DNA of 64,000 bases, taken from the NCBI GenBank assembly GCA_008711295.1, contig VUYV01000010.1, positions 7,206,589 through 7,270,588 of the forward strand. Reading direction: 5' to 3'. This document shows positions 24,001-36,000 of this stretch, in pieces. Positions within the stretch are counted from its first letter, which is position 1. Every line of letters starts with the position of its first letter. The DNA comes from Anarhynchus alexandrinus (taxonomy: Eukaryota > Chordata > Aves > Charadriiformes > Charadriidae). The notes beneath the pieces are model-generated. The model had not been told where the DNA came from. It searched no databases and was given only the letters and a program-made list of their open reading frames with translations. The translations under genes were made by a program, and so were the position numbers.

Positions 24001-27000
24001 GCCTGAGGATGCCTTGAACGCAGTGCACTGTCAAAAGTAGAGGAATAGCTCTTTAGTAGAGGCGTGTTTTTGCTGTTTCTGCATTGGTTGAGCCCAGGCC
24101 AGAGAGCATTGCCCTGTCCAAGGGGTAGTCCTTGCCGCAACTTTTGTGACTTTTCAGCTGAATGTGTGTTTTGGGCAGCTGATAAGCAGGAGCCAGGGGC
24201 CTGCCCCTGTCCTAGGAGGACCTTGGCTCGCTGGCAGCCTCCCTTCCCCCTCTTCCAAATTCCTTTAAGAAAACAGTGTGTTGTGCTCTCAAAAGTGCTG
24301 TTTTCATAGTTTCTCAGGGAGCCTTTATCGTCAGGATTTCTCTACACATGCTGTCCTGTGTGCTTCTCAAAAGAACGAATTTTTCATCTGATCCTCCCCA
24401 GCTACTTTGGTGAATCTCTCCCTCCAGCAGTAAATAGGGTCCATCGGGAGAAGGGCCTAACTGAAAGAGCTTGGGGGCTGGGAAGGTCGAGTAATCTGTT
24501 TTGGGTTCTGAAACCCTCTAGACTCCAGCAGCTCTGCACAGCAGGCTGTGCTTGCTGGCAGAGCCACCTGAGATGGGAAGGTGAAGGCATTCCCTCAGGG
24601 TTATGCATTGTGCCATGCCACTGGGCGCCCTCCATCACTGGGTGATGGGTACGTGCTTCTGGCTGCCCCGTTCTATGGAATAGGTGCTGTGTTGGAGCCA
24701 GGCACAGCTGTTGATGTCCCTTGTGGCTATGAAAACCAAGAACCATCAGGAAAATGCTCATTTTGCTCTTTGCTTTGGCTGCCACCTGCGATCCCCAGCT
24801 GGTCACCATGTTAGGTGTTCTCCGTTTAGGTTTCCAATTGATAATGCTGGCCTGGGTGAGCGTGGGGGTGCCATCAACTAGCTCATCGTGTGGAGCTTTG
24901 TACATCTCACGAGCTTTTTATTCCTCACCGCTGTCTGTTAGAAGCCAATGTAGAAGGTTATTTATGAGAGCAATACATTCAGGTAAACACAGACTCCTTC
25001 AAAATCTTTCCCGCAACAAGTGGTTGAATTGAAGTGGGTTCCAAGCTGGATTGATGTTTAACTTGGGATACTAAGAAAATACTTCCTCTGTTTAGCTAAA
25101 GCAAACAAATCAAGAGAGGAGGTACCTTTTAAAAATGATTCGCACTCCAGCTGCAACCAATACTAATTTTTTTCTTTTTTTTTTTCTTTTACAGATATAT
25201 TTCCAACTGACGGCCAGTCTGGTATGTACTAATTAAAAATGGAGTTCTTCAAACCTCCCTCTCCCATGCCTTCCCTGCACTTCTCTTTCTGAAGAGTCAG
25301 CACTAACCAGATTTAGAAGACCGGTACAGGAATATGCAACAGACAGACATTAACTTAAAAAAAAACCCAAAACAAACCAACAAACAAACCCAACTCCAAA
25401 ACACCCAAAAACCCAAACAAAAAAAAACTCCTCAAAAAGGCAACCAAACAAAAAAGCGCCTCTAATATTTGGCCCTTCCTTCATGTCAGTGACATGTTTT
25501 ATGCTTTCATGTAGTGATGACTGCAACTGCTGGAAGGTTACTTTCCTCCCATACACTGTATCATGACAAATTTGGGTGTCCAGGCTGAAAGAGTTTGGGA
25601 ACTTGTAGGACTTGATCATCACACATAACTGAAAACGTTGATTTGTCAAGATGCAAATGTAACTCAGAACTGCTGCCGTTAGTCTGTATGTTAGTTGTAT
25701 ACAGCTTGATGTGTCCATGACCCTGAAGAGGTATATTGGAATTTGTAATACTTTGAAAATATGCAGACTTCCCCCTTGGCTTGTTTAGCCTGTTGTTGCT
25801 GCTGAGCGTCGCTGTTAATGACAACTGAGATACACACTGCGTTGCCATCAGCGCAAGACCAATGAAAACTTCCTGGCCCCAGTGGTGCGTGCAGCCTCGC
25901 CAGAAGAGGGACCCTTTAGAAATGGAATGGCATCCTAGGGAGGGAGGGGAGGCTGCTCTGGGTGTAGGTCCCAAATCAGGAAGGGGACGTAGTTTTTAAA
26001 AGCAAGTATTGATTATCTCAATTCTTGCCTCTCCCAAAGGAGCTCTTCATCCGGGTTGATGTTGTTGAAGTGCCAAGACTGAAGGAAAGGTTTGTGTTTT
26101 ACCCAGTGGTACCGTGACCAGCCAGTAAGATCCTTTTGTCTCAAAGCTGTAGTGCCTTGTGGAGGTGTCCCATATCAAAGGCACTGGGAATAGGGGTCAG
26201 TGCCTGGCTTGGCCTTGTGCATCCTCGGACACATCACTATGTCCACCTCCTGCTGGCATCTTTGGCTTTTGGGTTCCCATTTCCCCAGTTCACATAATAG
26301 CATGAGGATAAATCGCTGCTGATTGTGGAGGCATTGCGTGATCAGGATTTGGAAGTGTGGAAATAAACTCCATTGTCTTAAAGCTGATTTCAGTAAAAAT
26401 AACTTACCAGTTCTGAGCGGTCTGGTATAACATTGGAGACAGTGTAATTTGACTTCATGAACTGGACAAAGGGCTGGAAGTCGTGCATGTGTATGTGTTT
26501 CCAGAGCTCTAGCCAGCTAACGAGGCTGTGGTGTATAACTAGATCCACTGGAGTGTTGCAGAAGATGCCTCTATAGGTGTTGGAGAAGTAACCTGAGTAG
26601 TAACCCAGCCCATTTGTAAGTCTTTCATGGTTTTCTTGTTTTCAGAACATGTGTGAGAGTAAAATATTAAGACTGGTTTTGAAGGAGCAAAGGTGTATTT
26701 ACGTATATTGGGCTCATAAGAGGCTTTTCTCCACCATGCTGAAGATCTGCCTTCATCAGGTGTTGGGTTTTGTCTGCCTGTGCTGCAGACTCAGAGATGT
26801 TCTTTGGTTGGCACAACTCCATCCTCTGCTCTCCATCCAGCTGGTTGGGGACCTTCGCAGCTGCCTCCAGGGTGGGGTGTGAGTGTGTGTCTGCAGCAGA
26901 TAGCATTTCACTAAGTGCATGTTACGTGTCAGTAGTGTTGCAGAAAACATTACCTATAGAGCTTGGGGTTTGTTTTTACAATTTTATGTTTGTAAGGAGA

Positions 27001-30000
27001 TAAGTGAAAGTTTAAACAGGATTCCTCTTAATGGTAGCTATACAGGACACTGCATGGTCCTTTCTCATTCCTTCTCCTGAAAAGCCTTAAAGCTGGTGCC
27101 ATGCTTTTTCTTCCCATGTACTAAGCTTATCTGGAAGCCCTGGTATCTCAAACCACAGTGAAGTGTGAACGCAGGAGGCGGAGGCAGGGTAGCACCACTG
27201 GCAGGGGGCAGTAGGCTTGCCTGGAGCGTACCTGCTCCCAGCACCCGAGTTGTTGTGCACTCCTGAGGCTGTTGGGTTTGACTCCCTCGCCTCCCTTTTG
27301 TTGCTGAGGTTGTTCAACAAGTTAATTTGCTCAGGGCTGTTACTGCAAATCACCAGGACTCCTGTATCTGTCAGTGCTTATTTTTTAAGGTTAATCTTGT
27401 AAGGCCAGGTGGGTCTGTGTGGCTGGTTTCCCCTCTTGATGAGAAGTCCGTTGTTCTTCTGCCCAAGGAAGCAGTTAGCATAGTGGCAGAGGATGCTGAG
27501 TTGCCATAACAGAGTTGGAACTTGCATAGGTGGGGAGCCTGAGCCAAAAATCAGCCATTTTGTACGCACAGTAGCTGTAGCGTGCCCCAAAGCATGTTCC
27601 TGCTTGTTAGTGTATGGATGCTGGAGGCGTTCTGCCCTCAGCCTGGTGTCACGTGCAAGCGCTATGGAGGTGGAAGGGCAGCAGTGTTTGCGTCCCAGTT
27701 ACCTAACAGCGTTTGGAAATAAAGCTGCTCTTGGAGAGAGGTGACTGACTTTCCTTCTGTCTAAAACGGTAGTTCCTCGGTCCTTCACTCTTCCACATCC
27801 AGCGACTAGGATTCAGCAGCTGTAGGGTGCTTTTCAGAAGAAGCCACTTCAAACCTTGTGATCTGGAGTTCAGGTGGGAAGCTGAGAGACTTCAACACTC
27901 TTGAGACACATGAGGCTAGGCTTGGCGGTGTGGTGGCAGAGCAGAGAGACGGACTCCCAGGACTTACTGCCGCATGGGGTGGTGAAGTTCGCCTGCTATT
28001 TAAGGAAATACTTTTTTTTTTTGCTTTTTTGCTTTAAATGGATCTCCTGCTAGCTTCGTGTGCTGTTCCTGTGTCCTCCTGGTATCATACACTGCAGCCA
28101 GCCCTCCTACTCTCAGCAGTGGGGGATCCCAGCCTTTTTAGTCTCACCTCATAAGGGGCTGCCTCTGGGTGATTCAGTTGCTTTTCTCTGTGTATCTGTA
28201 ACATGGCTTGAAATGCAGAGACCAGACTTGACTGCAGGGTGCAGTTGTGGATGTGCTGGCGTTAAACACAGCAACAAGTGATGCTCTGTCTTGGTCTCAC
28301 TACTCCTGATGATTTTATTTATTTTTTTAATCTTCTGCACTCTGAGCTGATCGTTTTGGAGAATTGTCAGCAGTGGCTGAGATATCTTTCTTGAGTTATA
28401 AATGCCACTTTGAATTAAACATTGTGAAGTTTTCCATAAAGAGATGTGGGTGATGCTCCCACTGCAAGGAAGTAATTTTTAATCTTTTATAAAGAAGAGG
28501 AGGGGAGATGGATCTTGAAATTAAGAGGGGAAGTGCTGTGTTGCACTCTTTTGTAGCAGGGTGTTCCTGACTCCTTTGGGAAGGCTCACTTTGATTAGGG
28601 TGTTTTTATTCTTGTGCGGTGTATTGAGGCAGGGGAGGCAGCTGCCTGTAGCACTGGAATTACCTGGATTGGACAGAGTGGTTTATGCAGCAGGATCTAC
28701 GTGATTGTGCACCCAGGAAGGAAGTTGGCAGCATTGGATATTACGAAAAATCTTGAATTTCACTGCATCTGGCTTAAGGTGGGGGGCATAAGTGAGGATG
28801 TTCTATCTTGTGCTGGGAGAGCATGCCCTGAAATCAACCCAGATATGAGGTACAGTAATCCTTAAGTAGGAAAAAAAAAAAAGGAGCCTTTCTGCCTGCC
28901 CTCAAAGATTGCAGGTATATTTGGCTGCCTTGTTGTTGTCACAGTTTTAATGCTCTGGATTTGCCAATGGGAGGAAGCCCCTATACCCATGCTTCGTTTA
29001 ATCCAGGTGGTTACGGGACTGTAGGATTTCTTCAACTAATTTCTGGAGACACCCTGTTTAGTAGGTGACTTAGGTCCGGCTTCCCTAAATTCCTGGGAAT
29101 GTTTGCTGCACCTGGTCCTACCACTAAATCGCTATTGCTTTCCTCCACCCCAAGAGATGGGGCTGGATTTCTGCCTGGTGGCTTTGTCTTCCTCGGCCTT
29201 GCAAGCTGAGCTGCTGCTCTGTGTTCTTTTATTATACGCGGTCAGGGAGGCAGGTTTGCAGCTGACCTGGTGCAGGTGTCGAGGATGAGGTCTAGCCGGT
29301 CGCTTTGCAAGTGGCCACTGCACAAGGGACACGCTGGTCCTGCGGAGATCCCTGTGCAGGAGTAGCCAAAGTTAGGTACGGGAATCAAAGCAGGGAAGAA
29401 CTAAGAATGATGTTATTTAAATTACATCACAGTCTCCTTTCTAGAAACCCAGTCTCTGGCTCTCTTCTTTGAGATGATAGGTTTTCCAGGGGCATGTTTT
29501 TCAGAGTTTGCACCTTTGCCTTGTGCGACCCTTCACCCAGCTCTGCTGGCGCGGATGGTGGAAGCCGCACAGTCCCCTCCTAGACAGCGCAAATGTGTGG
29601 AGCAGGAGGGTCTCGTGGTAGGCGCTTGGCTCTTAATTCCTGTCGCTTCGTTGTTAAATATTTACAGTGAGATGTACCAGATGCTTCCCAGGAAGGGTTT
29701 TGTCAGCTTCCAAGTCCCCAGATGCAGCTGCAGAAGAGGCTGGCGGCCATTAAAGGGATCGCATCAGTGTGTTGCTCTGGGTTCAGCAGCGATGCTGTGA
29801 CCTCTTCTTGCTCATGCTACAGGCACTGCTGGTTGTGCTGTCTCATCGGCTGCAGCGGGATGCAGGCAGAGAGCACCCCTCTGCTGATGACAAGAGATTA
29901 ATGATGTCTGGTCCTAAGGCTTTTTTTTTTTTTTTCCTTTGAAGCTCTTCCACTGCGGTGGGAGGGGGAGCAGGTGATGCTCTTGGCTTTTATTGCTGCG

Positions 30001-33000
30001 CACCGTTTTTCAGGGACCTTCTCTCTGTGGCGGTGGCATGCGTGTGTGACTGCTGCATGGCTGCCTTTGGTCCATCTCTGTTCTCAGCATGGCCATGTCT
30101 GTCTTGTTCACACAGCCGCCCTGCGGAGAGAGAGGGGTGAGCTGATCCAGGAGAGGCAAACTCATGTCACCAACTCTGACCATTGCCAGCCCTGGGCGTG
30201 CAGAGGCCAGCAGCTGGAGTGTCACTGCTGAATGCCACCCCTGCACTGGTCACACTGGTCACGTTCCCAGTGTGCCTCCCATTTTCAAGATAAGGTCCAG
30301 GACCTTGGGCTGGGCCCTGTTTGTTGCTCTTGGTGCTTATCAGCTTTGGCCGCTGACAAGGTGACCTGCTGCACAGCACCAGGGATGGGGAGGGAAGGTC
30401 CCCCCAGCCAGAGCTGCACACTGGTCTGGCCCCCCCCACCCCTGGACAGCCCGTGCATGTGCATCCACACTGGGCTCGCTCCTGTGCCGGGCGTCCCCAT
30501 CTTGGTGTAACACCTCCTGGCTGGATGAGGGATTTCCCAGGTACCGTGGAGGTAGGATCTCCGGAGGTGGTAGGTCAGCTCCTCGAAGGGGGGGCCGGGG
30601 AGGGCCGGGCTCGCTAGGTCATCGTTTTTCCAACTAAATATAGTTGCCCGTGCTTTCATAAGGCCAGGATTTTTGCATCACGTGACTGTCTTATCCCTCC
30701 CGGCCGGCAGTCGGTCAGAGTAGGGGATCGTGTGTCTGAATGGGTAATAATTAACTGTTAACTAGCTTTTCATTAGAGCCTGGCAGAACAGGCAGAGCAG
30801 TGCAGAAGTAAGCAGGAGTGGAGGAGACTGCTCCCGGTCCCTCCTGGAGGGTGGACACCCCCCTTTTAATTTGCAAATCAGTTGCCCCCAAAGGTGAGTG
30901 GGTTGGGTTGGGTTTTTTTAGCTGTGTTTTATAAGGAGTCGCGAGTCCTACTATGCCTTGTGTGTCTGTTCTTGCTCTCCTGTAGTTCCCGCTCGTGTCA
31001 GCCCTCCCTCTCCCCCACCGCTGATTTTTTTTTTTTAGGTCATGAACTATCAGCTGGTCTCTGAGCCGGCTTGGAGGAGAGCCTGACCCTCCGGCTCCTC
31101 CGCAATTTGGCCTGCCTGCATGCCCCCGGGACCCTGCAGCCTTGCCTCCGGTGCCCTCCTCTCCCCTCGCCGAGGTGTCCTTGCTGCGCTTCGCCGCCCT
31201 CAGCAGCAGCTGGATCAACTTGCGCCTTTTCTCAGGGGCCCCAGCCCGCCCGTGAGGGACTGACGCGGCATTTGCTTGGGAGCTCTGCCGGCTTTTCCAG
31301 CCCCTATCCCTGAACCGTTTAACCCGATGGATAGTATTTGCAGATGTCCTTGGAGGCATTTCCATGATGGCAGAGGAATTGCTGTTTAAATGCTCTGCTG
31401 GACGGAGACTTGTCTGCACCAGACAAGCTGGGTCAGGCACTGGTGCTGGAGAAGCCTCTCCCGCAGGGGTGGCGGGGTGATGGGTTCCTTTCTCCCTGCC
31501 TGGGTAGAGGAGGGTGGCTCAGAAACCGTGGGGGCCTGAGCCAGCCCAGTTCCCTGGTTTTGACAGTTTCTGGAGTCTGCTCAGCTGGATGACCTTGGCT
31601 GCATCCCCAGTGCGATGCTTCCTGGGGTTGGGGAACCACCAGCTTTCCCAGCAGAGACCCCCTTAGTTTAGGGCTCGGTTTTCCTTAGAGAATGGGGGGG
31701 TTTCCTGTGCCGTCTTGTTCTGCTTGAGCCTGACATCTCAGGGTTCAGTGCAGTGCATGATCGTGGATCGTGTGTCAAAAGTTTCCTAGAAGTCCTCTTC
31801 GGGGAAGAGCGTTGTTTGAAAAGGCAGTGCAAAGATGTCGCTTGCCCTTGAGAGAGTTCATTTGCTGACTATTACTAGTAGCCATCTGTGCCAGGAAGAA
31901 TCCGCGGTGCCCTCGCTGTTGCTGTTAATGTTAAAAATGCCTGTTGGCATTTCTTAACCTGCTCCTTCCAGAGTGTAGCTTGGCTGCAAGTTGAAGGGTT
32001 TTTGTCTTGGACTGGGAGGCTGTGGGGAGGAGGGTTATGTGTCTTTAGTAAGTCCAGACCCTTCCTGCCCCTCATCTGCCCTGGAAGTAAAAGTCAGACC
32101 CTGCAGATAACGCGTGTAGAGCTTGTAACAGTTAAGTGCATTTAAAAAGCAATACTGTTCTTTAGCTCCCTGTGACCAGGGCCATGTTACATCTGGTGCC
32201 CCTGCTTGCTCTGAAGGTCTCTGCAGGTCTGCGCTGCCTGCGGGGTGCTGTCTGTGGAGAGACAGGCTCTGCAAGTGTCCTGAGCTGTGTTACCTCCCCC
32301 TGCTCTGGGGATGTCTTGGGAGTATCACCTGAGGGATGTTGGGGCTTGCAGAGCTGGGAATATAGCTCAGGTGCCCGCGCTCCCAGCCTGCGACAGCGCT
32401 GCCCCGCACGCTGTGTTGAACCTGCCTGTAGTACCCCTGGCCATCTCCCTGCGCTTTCTTGGGGCAAACTCCTGAGTTCTTGGAGCCTGCCTAGGACACC
32501 CAGGTGGGAGTGTTCTCATGCTCTCTGCAGAGCTGTCAGATGCCCTTTTTGAAGTTATTTTTAGCGAGTGATCTTTGCAGCAGTTGCAGAGCTTACATTG
32601 CAGAGAAGTGTAGGCAGCTCCCTGCTCCCTTTGCTGTTACAGTAGGGCTTGTAAGGTGGAGCTGTCTGCTGAGGAGCTGCAGAAAATTGCTTGGAAGGCT
32701 TTGAGCCACGGTGCCTGCAGCTTGTCTCTTGCTCCTGCTGAACAGGCTTCCCACATGCTTTGCAAGCCCGAATCCCGCTCAGCCATACAGCTTAAGGATC
32801 CAGTCTTCTGCTTGGTCCTGACCTTGCCCATTCTACAGCAATTTTTCTTGCGCCTCTAAGAAACTTCTGCTATTGCAGAAGTGTTGCAAATATCCCTCTT
32901 ACCTTTGTAGACAAGGCGAGATGCTGTGCTGCCAGCTGGGAGCTGCGAGACTGTGTGCTGCAAGTGGTGGGGCCAACTGTGGTTCTCTGCAGTCCCCAGG

Positions 33001-36000
33001 AGCGGGTGGGAGCCTCTGCCGTGGAGACATGGACTCCTTTAGGCTGGAAGATGTCCTTGTGAGAGTGTCTCATTTAAAGCTGTTGAAGAATTCCATCCCA
33101 GTGCTCCCTTGACTTCCCCCTCCATGCATGCACCTCCGGCTACAACCATGATTTGGTGGGAGGTAGAGCCATAAACCATTGCATACCCAGAGGAGGTGCA
33201 GTCTGCATGCCCAGTTTGCTCTGACCCTTGATGGTTTCGTGTACTTTATGATGTCTTCAGCAAAACATGAGCATGCTTAGCAGTCAGCACTATAAATCCC
33301 AGGCTTTTCCGCTTATGCATGGAGCTGCGGAGGCAAGTGTTTCCCATCTCAGGCATTAGCTTTGATGCATGACTGAGGCTGGTGCTGGGAGCAGCTCCTG
33401 GGGAGCCAGGCAGAAGTGGAAGCTGCTACTTGGTCTCTGGGTGTATCTGCATGTCTCTCAGCACAAAGGGGTGCTACCAAATTGCCCCCTGGGGAGACCA
33501 AGGTCCCATCTGCTCCCCTATGCTGAGCATTCCTGTCTGCCTTTGCTTCCCACCCCCATTACAGTAAGGATGTGTTGCCCACCACTGCTGTCTTGCTGAT
33601 GAAGAAATGGTTGCAGCAACCCTGGGTAGTGGGCAGAAAGCGTTTGCCTGTCCCTCCGGGCTTTCTCTGCCCATAACTTCATGGGTCTCTGTGGCACAGG
33701 CTCTCAACAAGAAAAAACTTCAGCACTGAAGGCAGCCAGGCAGGCTGCTGGTGGGAGGGCAAGGCTGCTCTCAGCTTGGTCACACCTGGCCTGCAGGACT
33801 GATCCTGCAAATGTCTCTGGACATGTGGAGTTGGTGGGCACAAAGCTTACTAGCCATGTCCTCTGCTGGCTCCATCTGGCTCAGACTCCCAAGTTGTGGA
33901 GTTTGAGTGTGTGGGCAGTGATGGGTGCCACGGGAGAGCCTCCAAATCAATGTCTTGCCCCTGCTGCTGTGTGGATTAGGCCACCCTGGGACAGAGCTTG
34001 CTTGAGACCTGGAGGACGGACAGAGACAGGCTTGGTGCCCTGAGTTTCCCACATTGGCAATGTGGGCACGCACCTTCATGCAGATGTTCTCTGTTGGCTC
34101 CCTAGGTCTCCTTTGAGATCAGCAAGGGGATTCTTGCAGCCACAGTGGGGTCCTGGCGGGCTTGGCTGTGGCTGGCTGCCTGCAGGGTCCCTGTTCCAGG
34201 AATTGCCTTGCAGGTTGGTGCTGTCCCACCAGGTCTGTCTTGTGCATCGTACCCCAGGAGGGACTCTCTTGCCCTCCTGTAAAGACTCTGAAGGAACTAG
34301 CTACCTCTAGGTGAAAAGGCTAATCTCTCTGATTTTTGATTACCGGACAATGAGCATGTGTTTACAAATAGTGTGAGCGAGTAGTGGTCCTCTTAGGTGT
34401 AAGCTGTCTAATGGTTTCTGTCTTTACTCTTCTCAGAAGTTGTCATACCTGGCTGTCCTTTGGTTTCTCGGGAGGTTAATGCAGTATCTTTTCCTTGCCG
34501 TGTCATTTTGGCTGGGGCACTATTCCCCCTCTCATCTGCAACCTGCTCAGACCCCCAGCCTGCTCGGGGCGCAGCTTGCCCTTGCCCAAGCTGCGCTTGC
34601 TCTTCCTCACCTGGAAACCTCAAAGAAGCATTGCTGGCACAGCTGTCCCCTAGCACTTGGTGTGGGCTGTGGTCCTCACCTGCGCCAGGACCATCCCACG
34701 GAATCTGGGGAGGAAGGAGGACCGTTTGGAGACTGTCTGTTGAGTGGTGAAGCGGATCCCATTGGACTGCTGGGCATATGGCCGGCTGTTCTGCGTGGCA
34801 CCCTTGGGCTCCTGCCAGGGCTCTGGGGAAACTGGGGATACCAGTTCGGCTCTTCCAGCCCCTGCAGGACCTGCAACACAGAGCATGCGCCCCTGCCTCA
34901 GCCTCTCCAGCACAAAGTCCAGGCTCTTGGCTTCAAAACTGCCTTCATCAGCAGTTTCTCCGAGGTGCCAGGCTGTGGGCTGGAGCGGCTTGGGGGCAGG
35001 CCGGCTCCTTTCTGTTGACTTGGCTGCCAGGGAAGGAGGGGTGGGTGTGCTGTGTCAGTGACGGAGCGCGGGACAGAGCCGAGGGCTCTGCATTCCTGCT
35101 GGGAGCCTGGGCTGCCCTCTGAGGCTGTCCCAGCTGGTGCTGGGGTGCTCTGAGCCTTTGTCCACATTGCACGTGAGTGGTACCCCAGGAGAAGGCACTA
35201 CAGCTTTCTTGCTAGAGGTGTAGGCATTTCTGCTTTATAACAACAGGTCTCTGCCCAGCCCTGCAGATTTATTCCACCTCTTCTTTTGCCTTCTCTAAAA
35301 ATCCATTACAAGCTGCATTGGATGTAAGAAAAGGCAGTGAACCAGGCCATCGAGCATTGGGATTGATTTCCCCAGATAAGGTAGTAAATATGTCTCCGAG
35401 GCTGAGCAGTGTCCTACAGCATGTGTCCCTCTCAAAAGGGCACACGTAGCTGTGGAGCTGCCATCACCCTGGCTGTCAGGTCCTTGTGCAATGGCTCTTC
35501 TCCTTCCAGGTATGAGGTGTTTGCTCACCTGGACTCCCCCATGAGCTTTCTGCCTCAAGTGCTGCTCTGCTGCTGCCAGCCGTGGGCTGGAAGGAAAGCA
35601 CAAGGTGGCCGCACAGCTTTGCCCTTCTTGGTGCTCACTGGGTGCATCAGGGAGCGAGCATCGAAAGCCAGCAAATGCTTTGGCTGTGCCTTGGCCATGG
35701 CGGGGATGGTTTGCAGTATTGGCATTGGTGCTCCCCCCTATGACTTGTCCCCTTGTTTGTTAAGAAATAACCTCATCTTGGCTGGGCAACCCCAGGGGCA
35801 AACAATCTGGCTTTGGCTGCAGGCAGCAGATCAAAACTCAAGACCTGCTTTTCTGTTCTTGGCTGTGCCAGCATCTTCTCTGTGGCTGCAGGCAAAGCTG
35901 CTCCTTCCTTCCCTGCCCGCGGTCCCCTTGCCAGTCTCACACTGCTAAAGCCCCGGCTCCTGCTGCAGCTGTTTTGTCTGTCTCCTCGCATGGAGGGGCC

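Noticed and set aside
30751..31440. 229-codon minus-strand open frame in intron 1
   Set aside because: No recognisable domain, low-complexity charged composition and no splice context; probably chance in GC-rich sequence.
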